Of a stretch of 64,000 nt of DNA, positions 1 through 7,709 are shown in pieces. Below the pieces are notes generated by a model. That model ran no database searches. It was not told the DNA's origin and was given only the letters and a program-made list of their open reading frames with translations. The DNA is taken from positions 2,852,001 through 2,916,000 of the forward strand of contig NZ_AP025730.1 of NCBI RefSeq assembly GCF_023734135.1. The letters are read 5' to 3'. How positions within the stretch are numbered: position 1 is the stretch's first letter; every line of letters begins with the position of its first letter. The translations under genes were made by a program, and so were the position numbers. The stretch is from Sphaerotilus microaerophilus. Lineage in GTDB: Bacteria; Pseudomonadota; Gammaproteobacteria; Burkholderiales; Burkholderiaceae_C.

Positions 1-1
1 C

Positions 2-82
2 CCCAACTCGGATGACCTCACCGATGCGATCGGCCGCATCGCCCGCTTCCTCGACCAGTACCGCAAGCGCCACGGCACCTGA
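2..82 (+). CDS. C-terminal end of an upstream gene, probably a PLP aminotransferase (partial)
   Basis: An open frame enters from the left edge and stops with TGA at 80-82, giving a 26-residue tail that ends in DQYRKRHGT. The helical, basic tail resembles the C-terminus of class I aminotransferases, and in many Burkholderiales an AlaC-type alanine aminotransferase gene lies directly before hom. The identification is therefore from gene order and a short tail only. The gap to hom is 77 bases, so co-transcription is plausible. Confidence 0.5.
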   Translation, partial: PNSDDLTDAIGRIARFLDQYRKRHGT

Positions 83-159
83 GCCGGTCGGCCCCGCCGT
101 CCCTGCGCTATTCCGCTTTCCCCGAACCCGGCGCCCTCGAAGCGCCCGTGAGACTCTCC

Positions 160-1488
160 ATGAAACCCATCCAAGTCGGCCTGCTGGGCATCGGTACCGT
201 CGGCAGCGGCACGTTTGCCGTCCTGAAGCGCAACCAGGAAGAGATCCGCCGCCGCGCCGGCCGCGGCATCGAGATCACCATGGTGGCCGACCTCAACGTC
301 GAGCGCGCCCGCGAGATCGTCGGCGAGGGCACCCAGGTGGTGGCCGACGCGCGCGCCGTCATCGCCAACCCGGACATCGACATCGTCATCGAGCTGATCG
401 GCGGCTACGGCATCGCCAAGGCGCTGGTGCTGGAAGCCATCGCTGCGGGCAAGCACGTCGTCACCGCCAACAAGGCGCTGCTGGCGGTGCACGGCACGGA
501 GATCTTCGCCGCCGCGCGCGAGAAGGGCGTGATGGTGGCCTTCGAGGCCGCAGTCGCCGGGGGCATCCCCATCATCAAGGCGCTGCGCGAGGGCCTGACC
601 GCCAACCAGGTGCAGTGGCTGGCCGGCATCATCAACGGCACGACCAACTTCATCCTGTCGGAGATGCGCGACAAGGGCCTCGACTTCGCCGTCGTGCTCA
701 AGGAGGCGCAGCGCCTGGGCTATGCCGAGGCGGACCCGACCTTCGACATCGAGGGCGTGGACGCCGCCCACAAGGCCACGCTGATGAGCGCGCTGGCCTT
801 CGGCATCCCCGTGCAGTTCGACAAGGCCCACGTCGAGGGCATCACCCAGCTGTCGGCCACCGACATCCGCTACGCCGAGCAGCTGGGCTACCGCATCAAG
901 CTGCTGGGCATCGCCAAGCGGCGTGACGACGCGAACGAGGGCAAGGGCGGCATCGAGTTGCGGGTGCACCCGACCCTGGTCCCCAGCAAGCGCCTGATCG
1001 CCAACGTCGAGGGCGCGATGAACGCCGTGATGGTCCAGGGCGACGCCGTGGGCACCACGCTGTATTACGGCAAGGGGGCCGGCAGCGAGCCCACCGCCTC
1101 GGCCGTGATCGCCGATCTGGTGGACATCACCCGCCTGCACACCGCCGACCCGGACCACCGCGTGCCGCACCTGGCCTTCCAGCCCGACGAGCTGCACGCC
1201 ACGCCGATCCTGCCGATCGACGCCGTGCGCACCGCCTTCTACCTGCGCCTGCGCGTGGCGGACCAAAAGGGCGTGCTGGCCGCGATCACCCGCATCCTGG
1301 CCGAGGCCGACATCTCGATCGATGCGCTGCTGCAGCGGGAATCCGCCGAGGGCGAGAACCAGACCGACGTGATCATCCTGACCCACGACACGGTGGAAGG
1401 CGACATGCGCGCCGCCATCGCCCGGATGCAGGCGCTGCCGACGGTGCTCGCGCCGATCGTCTCGCTGCGCAAGGAAGAGCTGGCCTGA
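160..1488 (+). CDS. hom: Homoserine dehydrogenase
   Basis: Cytoplasmic NAD(P)-dependent enzyme that reduces aspartate semialdehyde to homoserine, the branch point to threonine and methionine. The 442-residue protein starts with a Rossmann fold (GLLGIGTVGSG, residues about 6-16). The homoserine dehydrogenase catalytic domain follows, with the conserved GIINGTTNFIL stretch and EADPTFDIEG. A C-terminal ACT domain from about residue 355 (RLRVADQKGVLA) usually binds threonine for feedback control. I chose the ATG at 160 because MKPIQVGLLGIG is the normal family start; a GTG at 148 would add only MRLS. It is followed 33 bases later by thrC, and no thrB lies between, which is common in betaproteobacteria. 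Confidence 0.97.
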   Translation: MKPIQVGLLGIGTVGSGTFAVLKRNQEEIRRRAGRGIEITMVADLNVERAREIVGEGTQVVADARAVIANPDIDIVIELIGGYGIAKALVLEAIAAGKHVVTANKALLAVHGTEIFAAAREKGVMVAFEAAVAGGIPIIKALREGLTANQVQWLAGIINGTTNFILSEMRDKGLDFAVVLKEAQRLGYAEADPTFDIEGVDAAHKATLMSALAFGIPVQFDKAHVEGITQLSATDIRYAEQLGYRIKLLGIAKRRDDANEGKGGIELRVHPTLVPSKRLIANVEGAMNAVMVQGDAVGTTLYYGKGAGSEPTASAVIADLVDITRLHTADPDHRVPHLAFQPDELHATPILPIDAVRTAFYLRLRVADQKGVLAAITRILAEADISIDALLQRESAEGENQTDVIILTHDTVEGDMRAAIARMQALPTVLAPIVSLRKEELA

Positions 1489-1521
1489 TTGGGCCTGAGC
1501 CGCGAACTGGTCGGATTGCCC

Positions 1522-2952
1522 ATGAAATACATCAGCACCCGCGGCGACGCCACCCGCCGCGGCTTCTCCGAGATCCTGCTCGAAGGCCTGGCGCCGGACG
1601 GCGGGTTGTACCTGCCCGAGGCCTACCCGCGCATCGACGCGCCCACGCTGGCGCGTTGGCGTGAGGTGCAGGCCACGCAGGGCTACGCGGCCCTGGCCTT
1701 CGAGATCCTGTCGCTGTACATCGACGACATCCCGGCCGAGGACCTGCGCGCGCTCTGCGCCCGGACCTACACCGCGGAGGTCTATGGCAGCGATGCCATC
1801 GTGCCGCTCAAGCCGCTGGAGCCGGGCCTGTGCCTGGAGTCGCTGTCCAACGGGCCGACGCTGGCCTTCAAGGACATGGCGATGCAGCTGCTGGGCCACC
1901 TGTTCGAGTACGAACTGGGCCGGCGCGGCGAGACGCTCAACATCCTGGGCGCCACCTCCGGCGACACCGGCAGCGCGGCCGAGTACGCGATGCGTGGCAA
2001 GCGCGGCGTGCGCGTGTTCATGCTCAGCCCGCACGGGCGCATGAGCCCGTTCCAGCAGGCGCAGATGTTCTCGCTGCAGGACGAGAACATCCACAACCTG
2101 GCGGTGGAAGGCGTATTCGACGACGCGCAGGACATCGTCAAGGCGGTGTCCAACGACCTGGCCTTCAAGCGGCAGTACCGCATCGGCACGGTCAACTCGA
2201 TCAACTGGGCGCGGCTGCTGGCCCAGGTGGTGTATTACTTTGCCGGCTACTTCCTGGCCACGAAGTCCAACGACGAGCAGGTGAGTTTCACCGTGCCGTC
2301 GGGCAACTTCGGCAACGTCTGCGCCGGCCACGTCGCGCGCATGATGGGCCTGCCGGTGAAGCACCTGGTGGTGGCGACGAACGAGAACAACGTGCTGGAA
2401 GAGTTCTTCCGCACCGGCAGCTACCGCGTGCGCGGCAGCGCCGAGACCTTCGAGACGTCGAGCCCGTCGATGGACATCAGCAAGGCGTCCAACTTCGAGC
2501 GCTTCGTCTACGACCTGCTCGGCCGCGACGGCGCGCGCACCAAGGCGCTGTTCGCCGACGCCTTGAGCCGCGAAGGCGTCTTCACGCTCAGCGCCGAGGA
2601 GTTCGCGCAGATCGGTGCCTACGGCTTCCAGTCCGGGCGCTCGACCCACGCCGACCGGCTGGCGACCATCAAGGCCACCTACGAAGGCCAGGGCGTGCTG
2701 ATCGACACCCACACCGCCGATGGCGTGAAGGTGGCGCGAGAGCTGCGCGAGCCGGGCGTGCCGATGATCGTGCTGGAGACCGCGCTGCCGGCCAAGTTCG
2801 AGGCCACCATCGCCGAGGCGCTGGGGCCCGATGTGCACGCGCCGCGCCCCGCCGCGCTGGCCGATCTGGAATCGCGCCCGAAGCGCTTCCAGGTCATGCC
2901 GGCCGATACGGCGCGCATCCAGCAGTACATCCGCGACCACGTGCCGCTGTGA
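1522..2952 (+). CDS. thrC: Threonine synthase
   Basis: PLP enzyme converting O-phosphohomoserine to threonine, the last step of the pathway. The 476-residue length fits the long (fungal/proteobacterial, type II) threonine synthase class. It begins MKYISTRG, a typical start for this class, and carries the PLP-lysine region LAFKDMAMQLLG and the phosphate-binding GATSGDTGSAA loop. The reading frame extends upstream to a TTG at 1489, but the ATG at 1522 gives the family N-terminus. It sits directly after hom, so the two probably form one operon. The upstream hom product feeds a homoserine kinase that must be encoded elsewhere. Confidence 0.97.
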   Translation: MKYISTRGDATRRGFSEILLEGLAPDGGLYLPEAYPRIDAPTLARWREVQATQGYAALAFEILSLYIDDIPAEDLRALCARTYTAEVYGSDAIVPLKPLEPGLCLESLSNGPTLAFKDMAMQLLGHLFEYELGRRGETLNILGATSGDTGSAAEYAMRGKRGVRVFMLSPHGRMSPFQQAQMFSLQDENIHNLAVEGVFDDAQDIVKAVSNDLAFKRQYRIGTVNSINWARLLAQVVYYFAGYFLATKSNDEQVSFTVPSGNFGNVCAGHVARMMGLPVKHLVVATNENNVLEEFFRTGSYRVRGSAETFETSSPSMDISKASNFERFVYDLLGRDGARTKALFADALSREGVFTLSAEEFAQIGAYGFQSGRSTHADRLATIKATYEGQGVLIDTHTADGVKVARELREPGVPMIVLETALPAKFEATIAEALGPDVHAPRPAALADLESRPKRFQVMPADTARIQQYIRDHVPL

Positions 2953-2962
2953 GGCCCGCACG

Positions 2963-3508
2963 ATGAAGGTGGTCGGGCTCTGCGGCGTTTCCGGCTCGGG
3001 CAAGACGCGCCTGGCCGAGGGGCTGATCCGTGCGCTGCGCGCGGCGGGCCAGCGCGTCTCGGTGGTCAAGCACGCGCACAAGCGCTTCGACATCGACGTG
3101 CCCGGAAAGGACTCGTACCGCCACCGCGAGGCAGGCGCCTTCGAGGTGGTGGTGGCCAACAGCCACCGCCTGGCCAAGGTGCGCGAGTTCGAGGCCGAGA
3201 TGGAGCCGACCGTGCACCAGCTCATCGCGGAGCTGGTGGATTGCGGTGATCACCATTGGGTGCTGGTGGAGGGCTTCAAGCACGCCAGCCTGCCCAAGAT
3301 CGAAGTCTGGCGCACGGAGCCTGGCGCGGCGCCGATGTATGCCCAGGACGATCCCTTCATCGTCGCCGTCGCCACCGATGCGCCGCAGCAGTTGCCGGCG
3401 CCGACCGGACTGCCAGTGCTGGATCTGAACCAACCCGAGGCGATCGCCGCTTTCCTGCAGCAAGATCCGGCCCGCTATGACTACTGTCCTCCCGATTCCT
3501 TCGCCTAG
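2963..3508 (+). CDS. mobB: Molybdopterin-guanine dinucleotide biosynthesis protein MobB
   Basis: Small P-loop GTP-binding protein (181 residues) that assists MobA in adding GMP to molybdopterin. The Walker A motif GVSGSGKTRL lies at residues about 7-16. A VVKHAHKRFDID segment and VLVEGFKHASLPKIEV are family hallmarks. It starts 11 bases after thrC, and its last 32 bases overlap the start of moeA in another frame, suggesting translational coupling. It opens the molybdenum cofactor group mobB-moeA-moaD-moaE. Confidence 0.93.
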   Translation: MKVVGLCGVSGSGKTRLAEGLIRALRAAGQRVSVVKHAHKRFDIDVPGKDSYRHREAGAFEVVVANSHRLAKVREFEAEMEPTVHQLIAELVDCGDHHWVLVEGFKHASLPKIEVWRTEPGAAPMYAQDDPFIVAVATDAPQQLPAPTGLPVLDLNQPEAIAAFLQQDPARYDYCPPDSFA

Positions 3509-4781
3509 CACCGCCACGGGCGGCCGTCCGGGCTTGATGCCGCTGGACGACGCACTGGCGCAGCTGCTGGAGCGCGTGCAGCCGCTGGCGGCGACTGAAA
3601 ACGTGTCGACCTTCGACGCGCTCGGCCGCGTGCTGGCCGCCGAGGTGCGCTCGCTGCTGGACGTGCCGCCGGCCGACAACACCTCGATGGACGGCTACGC
3701 CCTGCGCGCAGCGGACGTGCCGGCCGCCGGCACCGTGCTGCCCGTGGCGCAGCGCATTCCTGCCGGCGTGGTGGGCGAGCCGCTGCAGCCTGGCACGGCC
3801 GCGCGCATCTTCACCGGGGCGCAGGTGCCGCCGGGCGCCGATGCGGTGGTGATGCAGGAGCAGTGCGTGGCCATCGCGGCTGCGGTCGCTGGCGACGGCC
3901 TGGGCGCCGTGCGCATCGACACCGTGCCGGTGGCAGGGCAGTGGATCCGCCGCCGTGGCGAGGACGTGCAGTGCGACAGCCTGGTGCTCGGTGCCGGCAC
4001 GCGGCTCACGCCCGCGGCGCTGGGGCTGGCCGCCTCGGTGGGTGCGGCCACGCTGACGGTGGCGCGCCGCCCGCGCGTGGCGCTGTTCTCCACCGGCGAC
4101 GAGCTGGTGATGCCGGGCGAGCCGCTCAAGCCCGGCGCGATCTACAACTCCAACCGCTACACCCTGCGCGCGCTGCTGCAGAGCTTCGGTTGCGAGGTGG
4201 CCGACCTGGGCATCGTGCCCGACCAGCGCGAGGCCACCCGTGCGGCGCTGCGCGAGGCTGCGGCAGGGCACGACCTGATCCTCACCTCGGGCGGCGTCTC
4301 GGTGGGTGAGGAAGACCACATCAAGCCTGCCGTGGAGGCCGAGGGCCGCCTGACCCTGTGGCAGATGGCCATCAAGCCCGGCAAGCCGCTGGCCTTCGGC
4401 GAGGTGCGCCGCCCAGGGGCAGCGGGCACGGCCGAGGGCGGCCACGCCTGGTTCATCGGCCTGCCGGGCAACCCGGTGTCGAGCTGGGTGACCTTCCTGC
4501 TGCTGGTGCGCCCGGTGCTGCTGCGCCTGCAGGGCGCAGTCGACCTGGCGCCCCGGGCCTACACCCTGCGTGCCGATTTCGACTGGCCGCGTGCCGACAA
4601 GCGGCGCGAGTTCCTGCGTGTGCGCCTGAACGAGCGCGGCGGGCTCGACCTGTTCGCCAACCAGAGCTCCGGCGTGCTGACCTCGGCCCACTGGGGCGAC
4701 GGCCTGGTCGACAACCCGGGTGGCCAGACCATCCGGGCTGGCGACCTGGTGCGCTACCTGCCGGTGCGCGAGCTGCTCTGA
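3477..4781 (+). CDS. moeA: Molybdopterin molybdenumtransferase MoeA
   Basis: Inserts molybdate into adenylylated molybdopterin in the cytoplasm. The 434-residue protein shows MoeA signatures in order: DNTSMDGYALR, FTGAQVPPGADAVVMQEQ, the MoCF-binding domain FSTGDELVMPG and LTSGGVSVGEEDH, LPGNPVSSWV, and a C-terminal beta-barrel domain. The ATG at 3477 overlaps mobB by 32 bases; a later ATG at 3537 (MPLDDALAQ) also fits the family start and would not overlap. moaD follows after 37 bases. Confidence 0.96.
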   Translation: MTTVLPIPSPSTATGGRPGLMPLDDALAQLLERVQPLAATENVSTFDALGRVLAAEVRSLLDVPPADNTSMDGYALRAADVPAAGTVLPVAQRIPAGVVGEPLQPGTAARIFTGAQVPPGADAVVMQEQCVAIAAAVAGDGLGAVRIDTVPVAGQWIRRRGEDVQCDSLVLGAGTRLTPAALGLAASVGAATLTVARRPRVALFSTGDELVMPGEPLKPGAIYNSNRYTLRALLQSFGCEVADLGIVPDQREATRAALREAAAGHDLILTSGGVSVGEEDHIKPAVEAEGRLTLWQMAIKPGKPLAFGEVRRPGAAGTAEGGHAWFIGLPGNPVSSWVTFLLLVRPVLLRLQGAVDLAPRAYTLRADFDWPRADKRREFLRVRLNERGGLDLFANQSSGVLTSAHWGDGLVDNPGGQTIRAGDLVRYLPVRELL

Positions 4782-4818
4782 GCGCGGCGGCCCCGAACCT
4801 TCTCGAACCCTGCCGACG

Positions 4819-5070
4819 ATGAAGATCCAACTGCGTTACTTCGCCTCCCTGCGCGAGGCCCTCGGCCCGAGCGAGGTGCTGGAGCTGGCCGAGCCAGCCA
4901 CGATCGGCGCCGTGCGCGACACGCTGATCGCCCGGGGTGAGCCCTATGCCAGCGCGCTGGCGCGTGGCCGGGCCGTGCGCACCGCACTCGACCAGGTGAT
5001 GGCCGCCGAATCCGCGCCGGTGGGCGAGGGCGCCGAGCTGGCGTTTTTTCCGCCCGTGACGGGCGGCTGA
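4819..5070 (+). CDS. moaD: Molybdopterin synthase sulfur carrier subunit MoaD
   Basis: Small ubiquitin-fold protein of 83 residues whose C-terminal glycine is thiocarboxylated and donates sulfur to precursor Z (cPMP). It starts MKIQLRYFASLREALG and ends FFPPVTGG; the terminal Gly-Gly is the functional site. The open frame runs upstream to 4720, but only the ATG at 4819 gives the family start. It partners with the MoaE encoded 13 bases downstream. Confidence 0.95.
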   Translation: MKIQLRYFASLREALGPSEVLELAEPATIGAVRDTLIARGEPYASALARGRAVRTALDQVMAAESAPVGEGAELAFFPPVTGG

Positions 5071-5083
5071 GCCGGAGCCGCAC

Positions 5084-5590
5084 ATGACACTGCCCCGCGT
5101 GAGCATCCAGACGGCCGACTTCGACCTCAGCGCCGAGGTGGCGGCCCTGCGAGCCGGTGACCCCGGCGTCGGCGCGGTGGCAGCCTTCGTCGGCACGGTG
5201 CGTGACCGCAACCCGGCCGGCTACCAGGGCCAGGCCGAAGCCGGCCAGGTCTCGGCGATGGAGCTGGAGCACTACCCGGGCATGACCGAGCGCAGCATCG
5301 AGGCGATGATCGACGCGGCGCTCGCGCGCTTCGACATCCGCGCCGCGCGGGTCATCCACCGCGTCGGGCTGCTGCAGCCGCTGGATCAGATCGTGCTGGT
5401 GGCGGTGACCTCGGCGCACCGCGGCCAGGCCTTCCAGGCCTGCGAGTTCCTGATGGACTACCTGAAGACCCAGGCGCCGTTCTGGAAGAAGGAAACCACG
5501 CCCGAGGGTGCGCGCTGGGTCGATGCCCGGGTCAGCGACGACGCGGCGCTGCAGCGCTGGGGCATCGAGGCCGGCGGCAACGCGGGCTGA
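5084..5590 (+). CDS. moaE: Molybdopterin synthase catalytic subunit MoaE
   Basis: Catalytic subunit (168 residues) that with MoaD converts cPMP to molybdopterin. It shows the conserved FVGTVRDRN, the MELEHYPGM motif, HRVGLLQPLDQIVLVAV and the active-site lysine stretch APFWKKE. It is the last gene of the molybdenum cofactor group, and the next gene (DUF1513) converges on it. moaA, moaB and moaC are not in this window. A GC-rich inverted repeat (about 5601-5616) lies in the short convergent gap. Confidence 0.96.
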   Translation: MTLPRVSIQTADFDLSAEVAALRAGDPGVGAVAAFVGTVRDRNPAGYQGQAEAGQVSAMELEHYPGMTERSIEAMIDAALARFDIRAARVIHRVGLLQPLDQIVLVAVTSAHRGQAFQACEFLMDYLKTQAPFWKKETTPEGARWVDARVSDDAALQRWGIEAGGNAG

Positions 5591-5629
5591 AGCGCCCTCG
5601 GCTGCCCGGCCGGGCAACCCGCCCGGTGC

Positions 5630-6787
5630 TCAGCCCAACACCACCCAGTGGTTGTCCAGCGCCATCGGCTGTGGCCAGGGCAGGAAGGCCGGTTCGGCGC
5701 TTGGGTGCCAGCGCACCAGTCCCAGGCCGGTCGCCACCAGCACGCCGCTGCCGCCGTTGGCTGGGTCGGGGCCACCCTCGGGCTGGGTCCAGTCGGCCAG
5801 CGCATAGGCCTCCTTCAGCTCGACGATGCGCGTGAGCTTCTCCGGCGCCGCGGGGTGCCACACCTGCGCCACGCCGGCCTTGTTGCTCGACAGGGCAAAG
5901 CCGCCCTGGTACGCCGCCGCGATGTCGCCCGCATAGCCGTGCCCGTCGTTGGCGCGCGTGGGGGTGTGCAGCGTGTCGCCGTCGAGCACCGCCAGGATCG
6001 GCGCGGCCGCCCGGCGGGCCGGGTCGTCGTGCTCGGCCTGCATGGCCACGCCGAGGAAGGGCTCCTCGTCCGCCCCTGGGCGGCTCCAGGCCAGGTGGCG
6101 CAGGCTCAGGCGCGGGTCGTCGAGCTTCCAGCGCCGCAGCAGCCGGCCGTTGCCGCCGTCCAGCCGCACCAGCGACGAGTCCATGCGTGGCAGGTCGACC
6201 TTGCGGTCCTCCAGGGTGCGGCGCACGCCTCCATTGGCGACGAGCAGGTGGCCGGCCTCGTCGATCAGCAACTGGTGCGGCTCGATGCCGCCGCTCGACC
6301 ATTCGTCGAGCTTGCGCAGGCTGTGGCGGTCGCGCACGCCGATGCGGCCCTGGTCGTTGCCGTAGTCGATCTCGGTGGTGTAGAGCCGGTCGCGGCCCAC
6401 GGCGACGTGGCCGCTCAGGCGCACCTGGGCGGATTCGCGGCTCACATCGACCTGCTGCGTCACCTTGCCCTGGCCGTCGCAGCGCAGCAGCCAGCTGCCG
6501 GGGCGCACCCCGTTGACCAGCAGCCCGCCGCCGGCTTCGGCCATCAGTCCGTGCGGGCGGGTTGGCAGGGCCACCGCGTAGCGGATCTGCAGCGTCCGGG
6601 CGGCCCAGTCCGCCGCCAGTACGCCAGCGTAGTGGGTGTCGTTGGCGTTGGGCCCCCGCCAGGCAGCGCCGATCAGGGTGGGGCGCAGCGCGTCGCCCTC
6701 CGAGGGAAGGGCCCGCGCCCAGGTGGGCAGGACGCCCAAGGCGCCGAAAGAGAGCAGGAAGCGGCGCCGGCCGAGGGTGAGGTCCAT
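5630..6787 (-). CDS. DUF1513 domain-containing exported protein
   Basis: 385-residue protein predicted to fold as a beta-propeller-like exported protein of unknown biochemical role. It begins MDLTLGRRRFLLSFGALGVL followed by ARA, an Arg-rich hydrophobic leader of Tat type. The body has repeated short beta motifs such as GRIGVRDRHSLRKLDEW and HGYAGDIAAAYQGG. I chose the ATG at 6787 because it directly precedes this leader; the frame itself opens further upstream. In other proteobacteria DUF1513 genes accompany imelysin and di-heme oxidoreductase genes linked to iron uptake. No such partners are adjacent here, but a Fur-like site lies about 50 bases upstream. Confidence 0.82.
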   Translation of the reverse strand: MDLTLGRRRFLLSFGALGVLPTWARALPSEGDALRPTLIGAAWRGPNANDTHYAGVLAADWAARTLQIRYAVALPTRPHGLMAEAGGGLLVNGVRPGSWLLRCDGQGKVTQQVDVSRESAQVRLSGHVAVGRDRLYTTEIDYGNDQGRIGVRDRHSLRKLDEWSSGGIEPHQLLIDEAGHLLVANGGVRRTLEDRKVDLPRMDSSLVRLDGGNGRLLRRWKLDDPRLSLRHLAWSRPGADEEPFLGVAMQAEHDDPARRAAAPILAVLDGDTLHTPTRANDGHGYAGDIAAAYQGGFALSSNKAGVAQVWHPAAPEKLTRIVELKEAYALADWTQPEGGPDPANGGSGVLVATGLGLVRWHPSAEPAFLPWPQPMALDNHWVVLG

Positions 6788-6836
6788 GTCGAGGCGGGAA
6801 AGTGGCAGAAGTGGCGGGTGATCAGGTCTCCATATT

Positions 6837-6857
6837 AAATGAGAATGAATGCTATTT
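6837..6857 (-). promoter_or_regulatory. Putative Fur box upstream of the DUF1513 gene
   Basis: The 21 bases here contain AAATGAGAATGAATGCTATT, close to proteobacterial Fur sites built from NAT(A/T)AT hexamers (GAGAAT, GAATGC). It stands out as an AT-rich island in GC-rich DNA and lies 50 bases before the DUF1513 start. The call is from motif resemblance only, and the two halves are not a perfect palindrome. Confidence 0.5.
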
Positions 6858-6893
6858 GCGTTGATGTGGCGCAGACGATGCGTCAGCCGTTTT

Positions 6894-7613
6894 TCAAGGC
6901 TCACCGCCAGCGAAGATCTGCTGCATCAGCGCGGTCTCCCGTTGCTCGATGAGCGCCAGGAAGACCTCGGCGCCGTGCATCGAGCGGAAGGCATCGAAGC
7001 CCTGCTGCAGGAAGCGGTGCAGCTCGCCGAGCCCGGCCAGCTCGGCCGGGCGGCGCATCATCTTGAGGCTCAGGCCCAGCAGCGGCAGGTGGGTCAGGCG
7101 GTCGAGCGTGCGGCCGATGCGGCCCACCAGCCCGATCTGCAGCGCCCGGTCTTCCGGCCGGCTGCAGGCGCGGTAGGCGCTGGCGTAGGCGGCGCCATCG
7201 AGGCGGCCGGCCCGGCCCGCCGCGCGCAGCTGCACCACCATGTCGGCATCCAGCGACTCCGAGAGCGCGTCCATGTGCATCGCGTCCACCAGCGTGGCCA
7301 GTGCCCGGGTAGGCAGCGTGGCGACCAGCGTGGGCAGCACGCGGGCCAGCTCGGCGTCGCGCTGGGTGAAGTCGTGCGTGCCGTAGAGCTCGTCCAGGAA
7401 GAAGGCGGTGGCCACCGCGTAGCGGGGGTCAGCCGCCAGGTCGGCGTGGGTGCGCGCCAGCCGGGCGGACTGCCAGCCCTTCAGGCGCAGGTGGTCCTGG
7501 GCCGCCGCCTCGGTGAGGCGCATCTGCCGCAGCCGGCTGGCCTCGGCGAGGTGGCGCTGCAGCTCCAGAGCCAGGGCGTCCTTCTCCAGCGCGGGGGCAG
7601 GGGTGTCACTCAC
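6894..7613 (-). CDS. FFLEELY-motif protein of unknown function
   Basis: A 239-residue, mostly alpha-helical cytoplasmic protein. It contains FFLDELYGTHDFTQRD at about residues 70-85, a variant of the FFLEELY signature that names a conserved proteobacterial family without known function. The likely start is the GTG at 7613 (protein begins VSDTPAPALEKD); the open frame continues to a TTG at 7673 with no family-like sequence. It is divergent from the aldehyde dehydrogenase, and operator-like palindromes lie between the two. No catalytic motif is visible. Confidence 0.75.
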   Translation of the reverse strand: MSDTPAPALEKDALALELQRHLAEASRLRQMRLTEAAAQDHLRLKGWQSARLARTHADLAADPRYAVATAFFLDELYGTHDFTQRDAELARVLPTLVATLPTRALATLVDAMHMDALSESLDADMVVQLRAAGRAGRLDGAAYASAYRACSRPEDRALQIGLVGRIGRTLDRLTHLPLLGLSLKMMRRPAELAGLGELHRFLQQGFDAFRSMHGAEVFLALIEQRETALMQQIFAGGEP

Positions 7614-7647
7614 AGCTGGATTATCGAAACCCGACCTGGCTGCTTCT

Positions 7648-7661
7648 AGAGCGATCGGTCT
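7648..7661. promoter_or_regulatory. TetR-type operator-like palindrome
   Basis: AGAGCGATCGGTCT is a 14-base inverted repeat with six of seven pairs matching around a CGATCG core. Adding the outer T and A (7647-7662) extends it to 16 bases. It resembles TAGACC-N4-GGTCTA operators known for NemR-like TetR regulators. A second AGAC-TG-GTCT repeat lies at 7685-7694. Both are between the divergent FFLEELY gene and the aldehyde dehydrogenase gene. No regulator gene is adjacent. Confidence 0.4.
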
Positions 7662-7709
7662 AATCCGGCGCAAAGCAGCGGACTAGACTGGTCTGAAAGG
7701 ATCCGCGCC

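Noticed and set aside
160..2952. Absence of thrB between hom and thrC as a possible gene loss
   Set aside because: hom-thrC without thrB is the normal arrangement in many betaproteobacteria; homoserine kinase is encoded elsewhere.
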